Shown piece after piece: positions 41,024 to 48,931 of a DNA stretch of 48,931 nucleotides. The DNA lies in contig CAMORK010000014.1 in the NCBI GenBank assembly GCA_946623755.1, positions 1-48,931 on the forward strand, read 5' to 3'. Position 1 is the first letter of the stretch, and every line of letters starts with the position of its first letter. The DNA is from an uncultured Butyrivibrio sp. (GTDB taxonomy: Bacteria; Bacillota; Clostridia; Lachnospirales; Lachnospiraceae). The notes below the pieces were generated by a model. It saw only the letters and a list, made by a program, of their open reading frames with translations, was not told where the DNA came from and did no database searches. Both the position numbers and the translations under genes were made by a program.

Positions 41024-41592
41024 ATTCTTTCTGCTGCTCTGCGCCTGGATATTCCTTCGTTCATGGCGCAGCTTCCTATGAACCTGTGCGCTTCATCCTC
41101 AGTCATGGCTTTCTTTTCGATTAAAAGAACCTTTGCACGGCTTATTATCTTAACTTCCTCCAGCTTTTCTTTTGCCAGGGAAATTTCTTTTGAAAGCTTC
41201 TGTATCTTATTCTGTACAAATATAAGGTATCTGATCGACTTATTTAAAAGCCCTCTCTGAAACGGCTTCTGAATAGCTAAAACCCCTAAATCTGTGACTC
41301 TGTCAAGCACATCCCCATATATATCCGGGGTGGTTACGATCAGTACGCTGATGTTGGAATCCTCTGCAATGTCCAACGCCAGATCAATTCCTGAGTCATC
41401 CGGAAGAGGCGCATTGATCACAACAATATCATAGTACCTTTCCAAGATGCTTCTCCTGGCCGAACTCGCGCTTCTAAGGAAGTCAATCGTCATAAAATCT
41501 CCTTCAGGAAGCGACCTCTTAACCACCGGGTCGAATTGCTCCGATCCGGATACTACCAGCAGGGAGTGCTGAAAGTCATCCTTTCTTGGCAT
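41005..41592 (-). CDS. ANTAR-domain RNA-binding regulator with non-phosphorylatable receiver
   Basis: A 195-residue predicted antiterminator. Residues 1-125 follow a receiver fold, but the acidic pocket (VVSGSE where VVDDD is usual) and the phosphoacceptor (Asn-60 in VVINAPLP) are lost; the KP lysine remains. A coiled linker leads to the C-terminal ANTAR domain (SRAKVLLIEKKAMTEDEAHRFI then SRRRAAERIM), which in this family binds paired hairpins in leader RNAs. GGAGG precedes ATG 41592, 13 bases after glnA. ANTAR proteins next to glutamine synthetase usually control nitrogen genes. Control without phosphorylation, such as by a partner protein, is inferred. Confidence 0.9.
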   Translation of the reverse strand: MPRKDDFQHSLLVVSGSEQFDPVVKRSLPEGDFMTIDFLRSASSARRSILERYYDIVVINAPLPDDSGIDLALDIAEDSNISVLIVTTPDIYGDVLDRVTDLGVLAIQKPFQRGLLNKSIRYLIFVQNKIQKLSKEISLAKEKLEEVKIISRAKVLLIEKKAMTEDEAHRFIGSCAMNEGISRRRAAERIMDDLE

Positions 41593-41605
41593 GGCAATCC
41601 TCCAA

Positions 41606-42781
41606 TCAATGACCCATATATGCTCCTATGAGATCCTCAGGTACAAACTCTTTTACAAAGCTGCTCTCAAGAGCCAACGCCTCTGCTTCTTTCTTGGACT
41701 TCGGTAAAAGAATGGCATCCAGATTTGTCTTCTCAGAAAGCACCATACGATTGTTGATCCCGTACAGTCCCGCCCTGATGAGCAGTGCATAGACAAGATA
41801 AGGGTTACTGAGAGCATCAGGGGAACGAAGCTCAACGTGTGTCCTGCCCTTGTATGTCTCAACAAACATAAGCTCGGATTCTCCCGCATCCGACCAGTTA
41901 ACTTTATCCGGTGCCAGGTTATTGCCAAGTCTGGCATAGGATTCAGTACTGGGATTCATGAAAAGAGTGATTTCCCTTATCTTTTCCATGATTCCTGCCG
42001 CCGCGAAGCCTGCCACATCATTGCCGTCCTTGTCATCCGCATAGATATTGATGTGATAGCCGTTTCCGGGTTTGCCGGGAAGAGGAACAGGAGAAAAATC
42101 CGAGACCAGACCGTATCTGTCAGCTATGGTACTTACAACCATCTTGAAGGTGGTCATCTGATCAGCAGCCTTTAAAGGTTTTCCGTAGTGAAAATCAATC
42201 TCGTTCTGTCCGGGGCCATGCTCGTGATGACTTCTCTCGGGAGTCAGCCCCATTTTTTCTATTGTAAGACAGATCTCACGTCTTACATTCTCGCACCTGT
42301 CAGCCGGTGCGATATCCATATAACCTGCAGTATCATAAGGGATCTTGGTAGGATTTCCGGATTCATCCTTGTTAAAGAGATAAAACTCCGTCTCAGAGCC
42401 GAACCTGAATTCAATCCCTTCTTTTTTGGCCTCTTCCACTGCCTTTTTTAGTACATTCCTTGTGGATGAAAGTATTTCCTGCCCGTCTGCACTGTAAACA
42501 TCACAGAACATGCGTAGTACTCTTCCGCTGTCCGGCCTCCACGGAAGAACAGCCAGCGTTGAAGGATCCGGCCTTAAATACAGCTTGGCGTACTGGCTGC
42601 CCCTGAATCCGGCAATCTCCTTTGCACTTATGGGAGCTCCGTCCTCAAAGGCCTTTTTCAGCTCCCCCGGCATGACCGAAATGTTTTTTTGCACACCAAA
42701 AGCATCACAAAATGCAAGCCTGATAAACTTGGCATCTTCCTCTTCAACGTATTTAAGAACTTCTTCAACTGTGTACTGCAT
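41606..42781 (-). CDS. glnA: Glutamine synthetase family protein, short form
   Basis: A 391-residue protein with glutamine synthetase order: beta-grasp N-domain (IRLAFCDAFGVQKNISV), GSETEFYLF (metal Glu), HHEHGPGQNEIDFHY, GNGYHINIY (the usual GxGxHxH region, altered), NLAPDKVNWSD and HVELRSPDALSNPYL (Arg/Glu). It should make glutamine from glutamate, ammonia and ATP. The length is about 50 residues under the usual type I (~440), mostly from the C-terminus. It lacks an obvious adenylylation-loop Tyr. AAGGAGG precedes ATG 42781. The placement after gltBD and dapL supports ammonia assimilation, though a related gamma-glutamyl ligase cannot be excluded. Confidence 0.85.
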   Translation of the reverse strand: MQYTVEEVLKYVEEEDAKFIRLAFCDAFGVQKNISVMPGELKKAFEDGAPISAKEIAGFRGSQYAKLYLRPDPSTLAVLPWRPDSGRVLRMFCDVYSADGQEILSSTRNVLKKAVEEAKKEGIEFRFGSETEFYLFNKDESGNPTKIPYDTAGYMDIAPADRCENVRREICLTIEKMGLTPERSHHEHGPGQNEIDFHYGKPLKAADQMTTFKMVVSTIADRYGLVSDFSPVPLPGKPGNGYHINIYADDKDGNDVAGFAAAGIMEKIREITLFMNPSTESYARLGNNLAPDKVNWSDAGESELMFVETYKGRTHVELRSPDALSNPYLVYALLIRAGLYGINNRMVLSEKTNLDAILLPKSKKEAEALALESSFVKEFVPEDLIGAYMGH

Positions 42782-42790
42782 GAGTCCTCC

Positions 42791-44005
42791 TTAAAGCTTT
42801 TTAATTCTCTCTATTGCTTCTAAAGTGTTTTCTCTGTTGCCAAAGGCTGTGAGCCTGAAATAATGCTCACCGTGTGGGCCAAATCCCGATCCGGGTGTTC
42901 CGACAACATTTGCCCCGGTAAGAAGATAGTCAAAGAATTCCCAGCTGGTCATTTTGTCAGGAGTGTGAAGCCAGATATATGGCGCATTTACACCGCCTGA
43001 TACATCATATCCGGCAGCTTTAAGCCCATCGTAGATATATCTTGCATTTTCCATATAATATGCAATCTGGGATTTGATCTGCTTTCTTCCTTCTTCTGAA
43101 TATACAGCCTCTCCGGCCTTTTGTACAATATAAGGAGCTCCGTTATACTTGGTTCCGTGTCTTCTTGCCCATAGACTCCATAAACCGACACCTCCGGCCT
43201 CAAGTTCCTTGGGAATAACGGTAAATCCAAGTCTTAACCCCGTGAATCCTGCTGTCTTGGAAAAAGACCTGAACTCGATGGCACAGGTTTTAGCCCCATC
43301 GCATTCATATATGCTGTGGGGAACGTCATCCTCTGAAATATATGCTTCATAAGCAGCATCGTACAGAATGATGGCCTTATTCTTATTTGCATAGTCAACC
43401 CAGACCTGAAGCTGATCTTTTTTGATCACGGCTCCCGTGGGGTTATTGGGGAAGCACAGATAGATCAGGTCCGGAGTCTCTTTAGGTAATTCCGGAACGA
43501 AGTCATTATCAGCCGTGCATGGCATGTAAATAACATCCTTGTAGCTCTGTGCGATCTCATCATAGATTCCGGTTCTGCCTGCCATGACATTGGAGTCCAC
43601 ATAAACGGGATAAACCGGATCACAGACAGCAACTTTATTATCGAGGCTAAAGATCTCCTGAATATTGGAGCAGTCGCACTTTGCTCCGTCCGATACAAAA
43701 ATCTCATCGGGGGAGATGTCGCATCCCCTTTGTTTAAAATCCATCTCGGAAATCTTTTCACGAAGGAAGCTGTATCCAAGATCAGGGGCGTAGCCCTTGA
43801 AAGTGTCGGCGCTTCCCATCTCATCAACAGCACTGTGAAGAGCATCTGTTATAGCCGGAGCGATAGGCAAAGTCACATCTCCGATTCCAAGTCTGATGAT
43901 CTTTGCATCCGGGTTTTTCTCCTGATACTCTTTAACCTTTTTTCCGATGGTGGAAAAGAGATAATTCCCCGGTAATTTTAAGTAGTTTTCATTTGCTTTT
44001 ACCAT
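42791..44005 (-). CDS. dapL: LL-diaminopimelate aminotransferase
   Basis: About 404 residues, a PLP-dependent fold-type I aminotransferase. It converts tetrahydrodipicolinate to LL-diaminopimelate using glutamate, a one-step route to peptidoglycan and lysine precursors. The N-terminus ([17 protein letters not shown]) is typical of Dap[15 protein letters not shown] carries the PLP lysine, and [10 protein letters not shown] and YDAAYEAYI are present. I chose ATG 44005 with GGAGAG seven bases upstream over a TTG at 44020. It lies 15 bases after gltD and 9 bases before glnA, so its glutamate donor is made by the same operon. Confidence 0.95.
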   Translation of the reverse strand: MVKANENYLKLPGNYLFSTIGKKVKEYQEKNPDAKIIRLGIGDVTLPIAPAITDALHSAVDEMGSADTFKGYAPDLGYSFLREKISEMDFKQRGCDISPDEIFVSDGAKCDCSNIQEIFSLDNKVAVCDPVYPVYVDSNVMAGRTGIYDEIAQSYKDVIYMPCTADNDFVPELPKETPDLIYLCFPNNPTGAVIKKDQLQVWVDYANKNKAIILYDAAYEAYISEDDVPHSIYECDGAKTCAIEFRSFSKTAGFTGLRLGFTVIPKELEAGGVGLWSLWARRHGTKYNGAPYIVQKAGEAVYSEEGRKQIKSQIAYYMENARYIYDGLKAAGYDVSGGVNAPYIWLHTPDKMTSWEFFDYLLTGANVVGTPGSGFGPHGEHYFRLTAFGNRENTLEAIERIKKL

Positions 44006-44020
44006 TGTATTTCTCTCCAA

Positions 44021-45511
44021 TCAAAGATTTGTATATCCCATGAGATACTGATCTACCTCTTTTGCGCATTCTCTGCCTTCGGAAATAGCCCATACTACAA
44101 GAGACTGTCCTCTGTGCATATCTCCTGCGGAAAAGACCTTGCTATCTCCGATACGATAACTCTCTTTTCCGGTAACTACCGTACCTCGCTGACTAAGCTC
44201 AAGGCCAAAGTCTTCAGCCACATAGTTCTCACATCCGATAAATCCGGCAGCAATCAGAAGAAGGTCGCACTTAAGAATCTTTTCCGTGCCCTTAACCTCG
44301 CAGAGCTTGCCATCCCTGAATTTAACCTGTACGGTCGTGGCCTGCCTGATATGGCCTCTCTTATCGGTCTTAACACTCTTTACAGTAGTCTCAAAAACCC
44401 TTGGATCCTCTCCGTAAAGATAAATGGCTTCTTCATGGCCGTAATCTGTCTTAAGGACCTTGGGCCACTCCGGCCATGGATTGCTGTCAAGTCGCTCTAC
44501 AGGCGGCTTAGGCATCATCTCAATCGCTGTAACACTCTTTGCCCCGTGCCTTATGACCGTTCCTATGCAGTCATTGCCGGTATCGCCACCACCTACAATA
44601 ATAACATTCCTGCCCTCTGCATCAATATATCCTTTTTGTGTTTTAAGAGCTGCCACAGATCTGTCATCTGCCTTCAAAAGAGCCTTTGTATTCATTGTAA
44701 GGAAATCAACGGCATTGTAAACACCTTTTATCTTCTGCGGATCAGCAACTGCAAGGGGTCTCGCTTTCTTTGCTCCGCAGCACAGAACCACTGCATCAAA
44801 TTCGTCCAAAATCTCTTTCGAGTGCATGTCCTCACCGATATTCACACCGGTATGGAATACTACACCTTCCTGCTCCATAAGAGTTTTCCTTCTGAGGACT
44901 ACACTCTTATCAAGCTTCATGTTAGGAATACCATACATTAAGAGTCCGCCGATCTCGTCTTCCCTCTCAAATACTTCTACGCTGTGCCCTCTGTGATTGA
45001 GCTCATCGGCAACAGCAAGTCCCGAAGGTCCGCTGCCCACAACAGCAACCTTCTTACCGCTTCTGATCTGAGGAATAACCGGTGTTATGTATCCCTTTTC
45101 AAAGGCATTCTCAATCAGATAGAGTTCATTGTCATGAACAGTTACAGAATCTCCGTTCTGCCCACACATGCAGGCCTTTTCGCAAAGAGCCGGGCATACC
45201 CTTCCGGTAAATTCCGGAAAATTGCTGGTCTTATGAAGTCTTGCAAAAGCATGCTTATCATGTCCTCTGTAGATTTCATCATTCCATTCGGGGATCAGGT
45301 TGTGAAGAGGACATCCCGTCACCATGCCACCAAGATTCATGGCAGACTGACAAAACGGAACTCCGCAGTTCATACATCTTGATGCCTGCTTGCGCCTCTC
45401 CTCCGAATCCAGCGGAATATGGAACTCCTCAAAATTCTCTATTCTGTCTTTTGGCGGAACATCCCTGTTATTTGTCCTGTTATATTCAAGAAATCCTGTT
45501 TCTTTTCCCAT
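44021..45511 (-). CDS. gltD: Glutamate synthase (NADPH) small subunit
   Basis: A 496-residue electron-input subunit. It has N-terminal Cys clusters (CMNCGVPFCQ, GCPLHN and CPALCEKACMCG) for two 4Fe-4S centres. The FAD site VAVVGSGPSG (about 150) and the NADPH site VIIVGGGDTG (about 290) follow, and the C-terminal GDMHRGQSLVVWAISEGR binds FAD. It passes electrons from NADPH to the large subunit for making glutamate from glutamine and 2-oxoglutarate. GGAGAG precedes ATG 45511, 31 bases after gltB. Confidence 0.96.
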   Translation of the reverse strand: MGKETGFLEYNRTNNRDVPPKDRIENFEEFHIPLDSEERRKQASRCMNCGVPFCQSAMNLGGMVTGCPLHNLIPEWNDEIYRGHDKHAFARLHKTSNFPEFTGRVCPALCEKACMCGQNGDSVTVHDNELYLIENAFEKGYITPVIPQIRSGKKVAVVGSGPSGLAVADELNHRGHSVEVFEREDEIGGLLMYGIPNMKLDKSVVLRRKTLMEQEGVVFHTGVNIGEDMHSKEILDEFDAVVLCCGAKKARPLAVADPQKIKGVYNAVDFLTMNTKALLKADDRSVAALKTQKGYIDAEGRNVIIVGGGDTGNDCIGTVIRHGAKSVTAIEMMPKPPVERLDSNPWPEWPKVLKTDYGHEEAIYLYGEDPRVFETTVKSVKTDKRGHIRQATTVQVKFRDGKLCEVKGTEKILKCDLLLIAAGFIGCENYVAEDFGLELSQRGTVVTGKESYRIGDSKVFSAGDMHRGQSLVVWAISEGRECAKEVDQYLMGYTNL

Positions 45512-45542
45512 CTTAGTATCTCTCCGTTCTTAATAACATGTG

Positions 45543-48500
45543 TTATGCCAATTCCTTGAAAGCCTCTAATACTGCTGTGTCGTGGTCAATTCCCTGTTCC
45601 TCGAACTTACTGATTGCCGACAGCATCTTGTGATAATCATTGGGTACTATCTTCTTGAAATCAGGGATATATTTATCAAAGTTTTCCAGGATCTCTTTTC
45701 CGAATTGTGAACCTGTTTCTTTTACATAGTCCTCAAGTATTCCCTGAAGCTCAGCGATATCGTACTTCTCGGTGAGTTCCGTAAGGCTGGCCATATCCTT
45801 GTTCATACGAAGGTATAATGTGTGCTCTCTGTCCAGAACATAGGCGATTCCTCCGCTCATTCCGGCCGCAAAGTTCTTTCCGGTCATGCCAAGGATTACC
45901 GCTCTTCCGCCTGTCATATACTCAAGGCCATGGTCTCCGCAGCCTTCTGATACAGCAAGCGCTCCGGAATTTCTTACGCAGAATCTTTCACCTGCAATTC
46001 CGCAGACATAGGCTTTTCCTGCTGTTGCACCATAGAGAGCAACATTACCGATGATGATGTTCTCATGGGCTTTGTAAGTAGCTTCCTTGGGCGGTGCTAC
46101 AATTACCTTGCCTCCCGATAATCCCTTTCCAAATCCATCATTGGCATCACCTGACAGGCGAAGTGTTACACCCTTTGGAAGAAATGCTCCAAAGGACTGG
46201 CCACCGCCACCTGTTGCTTCAACCACGATGGAATCATCCGGAAGTGTATCCGTAAAATCATTTGTGACCCTGCTACCAAGAAGTGTTCCAAAGCTTCTGT
46301 CCGTGCTGGACACATCGACCTTCACACACATCTTTGAAGCCGGTTTTTTCTTAAACTTCTCGTAGGCCGGTAAAAGAACTTTATGATCCAGTGTCTTTTC
46401 CAGCTCAAAATCATATGCATCTTTAGGATCAAAATGGTTTTTTTCATTTTGCGCAAAGCTCGTGTCAAGGATTCTCGAAAGATCTGCAGCATCCTTGCAA
46501 CGGGCATTTGGAATTGTCCTCATCTTAAGACAGTCGGTTCTTCCCACCATCTCTTCTACAGTCCTGAATCCGAGTTCACTCATGATCTCGCGAAGCTGCC
46601 TTGCTACAAAGAGCATGAAGTTCATGACATGCTCGGGCTTACCTTTAAATCTCTTTCTGAGCTCCTCATTCTGAGTCGCGATTCCTACAGGACATGTATC
46701 CTTTGAACACACGCGCATCATCATGCAGCCCATGCATACAAGGGGTGCCGTGGCAAATCCAAATTCCTCAGCTCCCAGAAGTGCTGCTATAGCAACGTCG
46801 CGTCCAGTCATAAGTTTGCCGTCAGTCTCAAGAACAACGCGGCTTCGAAGGCCATTCTGCAGCAGAGACTGATGTGCCTCGCTTACTCCAAGCTCCCATG
46901 GAAGTCCTGCATGGTGAACCGAAGACGAAGGCGCCGCACCTGTTCCTCCGTCATATCCTGAGATCAGGATTACCTGGGCTCCTGCCTTGGCCACACCTGA
47001 AGCAATGGTGCCAACTCCCGCCTCAGAAACGAGCTTTACAGATATCCTTGCCTTGTCATTGGCATTCTTAAGGTCATAAATGAGCTGTGCCAGGTCTTCT
47101 ATAGAGTAGATGTCATGGTGCGGAGGAGGTGATATAAGTGCTACCCCGGGAGTTGAAAAACGTGTGCTTGCAACCCACGGATAAACCTTTTTGCCCGGAA
47201 GGTGTCCGCCTTCACCCGGCTTTGCACCCTGTGCCATCTTGATCTGTATCTCTTTTGCACTCTGAAGATATCTGCTGGTGACGCCAAACCTGCCCGAAGC
47301 AACCTGCTTAACCGCACTGTTGCGTTCCGTTCCGAATCTGGCAATATCCTCACCGCCTTCACCGGTGTTACTCTTTCCGCCAAGCCTGTTCATGGCCGTA
47401 GCCAGAGTCTCATGAGCCTCCTTGGAAAGTGATCCGTAGGACATCGCTCCTGTCTGGAAGCGCTTTACAATCTCTTCTACAGGCTCTACTTCGCTTAAAG
47501 GTACCTTTTCGCCTGACGGTACAAAGGATAAAAGAGCTCTCAGAGTATGCGGTCTATCGTCGTCATCAACAAGCTCGGTATATTCCTTAAACCTCTCGTA
47601 ATCCCCTTCTCTTACGGCTCTCTGAAGGGTAACAATTGTTTTTTGATTATACATATGGTCTTCCATCTCTTTTCCGCTGCGAAGACCATGGAAGCCGAAG
47701 GAATCCAGGCTTGAATCAGTAGAAAGGCCAAGCGGGTCGAAGGCCTTGTTGTGCCTGAGCTCTACATCCTCTCCGATCTCGCTGATGCCAATGCCTCCGA
47801 CTCTGCTGGTGGTGCCCGTGAAATATCTGTCCACAAACTCTTTTGACAAACCGATGGCCTCAAATATCCTTGCAGACTGATAAGACTGCAGGGTTGAAAT
47901 ACCCATCTTGGCTGCAATCTTAACAACTCCGCCAAGAAGTGCCTTGTTATAATCAGCAATCGCCGTGTGATAGTCCTTATCAAGAATTCCTATATCTATA
48001 AGCTCTGCAATGCACTCATGAGCAAGATACGGATGGATAGCACGTGCACCAAAACCGAGAAGCGTGGCAACCTGATGTACATCTCTGGGCTCTCCGCTCT
48101 CAAGAATGATAGAAACTGCCGTGCGCTGTTTAGTCCTTACCAGGTGCTGCTCCACGCTGGATACAGCCAGAAGCGAAGGGATAGGCATGTGGTTTTCATC
48201 AACACCCCTGTCGGAGAGAACGATAATATTCACGCCCTCGGCTGTAGCCCTGTCCACTGAGATATTCAGCTGGTCCAGAGCCCTCTCCATAGGTGTGTTC
48301 TTATAGTAAAGAAGGGATAACTTTCTTACATGAAAGCCCGGCTGATCCAGAGCTTCGATCTTCATGAGATCCACACCGGTAAGTATAGGGTTGTTGACCT
48401 CAAGAACACGGCAGTTATCACTCTTTTCCCCAAGAAGATTTCCGTCGGAGCCGATGTACACTGTGGTATCGGTAACCACTTTCTCACGAAGGGAATCGAT

Positions 48501-48931
48501 TGGCGGATTTGTAACCTGGGCAAAGAGCTGTTTGAAGTAGCAAAACAGCATCTGATGATGCTTTGAAAGCATGGCAAGAGGGACGTCCGTACCCATGGAA
48601 ACTGTGGGTTCTATGCCGTTTGTTGCCATCGGCATGATCTGCTGTTTGACGTCCTCATAGGAATACCCGAATACCTTGTAGAGTTTGTCTCTCATCTCCT
48701 GGGTATGGGTAGGTATCTTTTTATTTGGAACCGACAGAGTTCCGAGATGCAGCAAATATCTGTCAAGCCACTCGCCATAAGGTTTTGCCAGTGAATATCT
48801 GTCTTTGCACTCCTTGTCGGATATTATGCGTCCTTCTTTTGTGTTTACCAGAAGCATATGTCCCGGTGAAAGTCTAGATTTCTCAAGGATGTTCTCCTCG
48901 GGAATATCTAAAACACCAACTTCAGATGAAA
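45543..48931 (-). CDS. gltB: Glutamate synthase large subunit, partial (5' end outside window)
   Basis: At least 1128 codons are visible. The frame stays open to the right edge (upstream of Met at 48857 it reads SSEVGVLDIPEENIL, as in the family), so the N-terminal glutaminase domain and start codon lie beyond the window. Present are the central domain, the FMN domain (TGEGGEDIARF, GAKPGEGGHLPGKK and GYDGGTGAAP), the 3Fe-4S Cys set CMMMRVCSKDTCP, and the C-terminal GXGXG barrel (GGGGQSFGAFLPKG and GDANDGFGKGLSGG). It catalyses glutamate formation with GltD and is the first visible gene of the nitrogen operon. Confidence 0.97.
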   Translation of the reverse strand, partial: SSEVGVLDIPEENILEKSRLSPGHMLLVNTKEGRIISDKECKDRYSLAKPYGEWLDRYLLHLGTLSVPNKKIPTHTQEMRDKLYKVFGYSYEDVKQQIMPMATNGIEPTVSMGTDVPLAMLSKHHQMLFCYFKQLFAQVTNPPIDSLREKVVTDTTVYIGSDGNLLGEKSDNCRVLEVNNPILTGVDLMKIEALDQPGFHVRKLSLLYYKNTPMERALDQLNISVDRATAEGVNIIVLSDRGVDENHMPIPSLLAVSSVEQHLVRTKQRTAVSIILESGEPRDVHQVATLLGFGARAIHPYLAHECIAELIDIGILDKDYHTAIADYNKALLGGVVKIAAKMGISTLQSYQSARIFEAIGLSKEFVDRYFTGTTSRVGGIGISEIGEDVELRHNKAFDPLGLSTDSSLDSFGFHGLRSGKEMEDHMYNQKTIVTLQRAVREGDYERFKEYTELVDDDDRPHTLRALLSFVPSGEKVPLSEVEPVEEIVKRFQTGAMSYGSLSKEAHETLATAMNRLGGKSNTGEGGEDIARFGTERNSAVKQVASGRFGVTSRYLQSAKEIQIKMAQGAKPGEGGHLPGKKVYPWVASTRFSTPGVALISPPPHHDIYSIEDLAQLIYDLKNANDKARISVKLVSEAGVGTIASGVAKAGAQVILISGYDGGTGAAPSSSVHHAGLPWELGVSEAHQSLLQNGLRSRVVLETDGKLMTGRDVAIAALLGAEEFGFATAPLVCMGCMMMRVCSKDTCPVGIATQNEELRKRFKGKPEHVMNFMLFVARQLREIMSELGFRTVEEMVGRTDCLKMRTIPNARCKDAADLSRILDTSFAQNEKNHFDPKDAYDFELEKTLDHKVLLPAYEKFKKKPASKMCVKVDVSSTDRSFGTLLGSRVTNDFTDTLPDDSIVVEATGGGGQSFGAFLPKGVTLRLSGDANDGFGKGLSGGKVIVAPPKEATYKAHENIIIGNVALYGATAGKAYVCGIAGERFCVRNSGALAVSEGCGDHGLEYMTGGRAVILGMTGKNFAAGMSGGIAYVLDREHTLYLRMNKDMASLTELTEKYDIAELQGILEDYVKETGSQFGKEILENFDKYIPDFKKIVPNDYHKMLSAISKFEEQGIDHDTAVLEAFKELA

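Overview
The window reads as chromosome from a low-to-moderate GC Firmicute, most likely a Lachnospiraceae member of the Butyrivibrio/Pseudobutyrivibrio type. This is inferred from gene content: strong AGGAGG-type ribosome binding sites, an Fe-S aldo/keto reductase, the DapL route to lysine, a glutamate synthase/short glutamine synthetase/ANTAR operon, many GGDEF and HD-GYP signalling proteins, a propeller-type hybrid kinase, and alpha-glucan enzymes. Nearly all genes lie on the minus strand. The exceptions are 17060-18705 and 39688-40452. No tRNA, rRNA, CRISPR array, transposase or prophage gene was seen.

Layout from left to right. 142-3640: an Fe-S aldo/keto reductase, a membrane-anchored protein of unknown function and an NAD-dependent epimerase, preceded by the twice-deleted remnant of an iron-dependent alcohol dehydrogenase (3671-3893) that still has its promoter. 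3894-4322: a gene-free stretch with four copies of a 39-bp hairpin-forming repeat. 4323-17006: a cyclic-di-GMP/phosphorelay block transcribed right to left. It holds a stand-alone HPt protein, an apparently catalytic membrane HD-GYP protein, a 1417-residue propeller hybrid histidine kinase ending in its own HPt domain, a response regulator with a pseudo-receiver, an HD-GYP protein that has lost several metal ligands and carries a duplicated C-terminal module, a small protein, a terminator, then a REC-GGDEF diguanylate cyclase and a HAD phosphatase. 17060-18705: two coupled plus-strand membrane-protein genes. 18709-24906: a two-permease ABC exporter operon behind an M13 metallopeptidase lipoprotein and a chemoreceptor.

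25047-26500 is a neopullulanase-type GH13 gene broken by an internal out-of-frame deletion; its promoter and a perfect 16-bp LacI-type operator are intact. 26576-33369 is a tight run: NudC, a membrane protein, a metallophosphoesterase, CorA, an alpha-glucosidase, a GT4 glycosyltransferase and a 98-residue membrane protein with a duplicated SGxMPHxH motif. Immediately upstream (33412-36773) is a partner-switching set: a tandem degenerate GHKL protein, a STAS antagonist, a GHKL anti-sigma-type kinase, a 172-residue unknown and a REC-SARP regulator. There is a promoter at the head and two adjacent hairpins between STAS and kinase. 36848-39562 is a large membrane-anchored surface protein. 39688-40922 holds two small membrane proteins whose ends overlap tail to tail. 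41005-48931 is the nitrogen operon gltB (5' end off the window), gltD, dapL, glnA and an ANTAR regulator.

The most interesting candidates are (1) the partner-switching operon built around a tandem pseudo-GHKL protein and apparently co-transcribed with glycan/glycolipid genes, (2) the phosphorelay-linked c-di-GMP block with paired HPt modules and a degenerate HD-GYP protein carrying a duplicated unknown domain, and (3) two metabolic genes decayed by internal deletions while their promoters remain. All function assignments come from reading motifs by eye; no database search was run.
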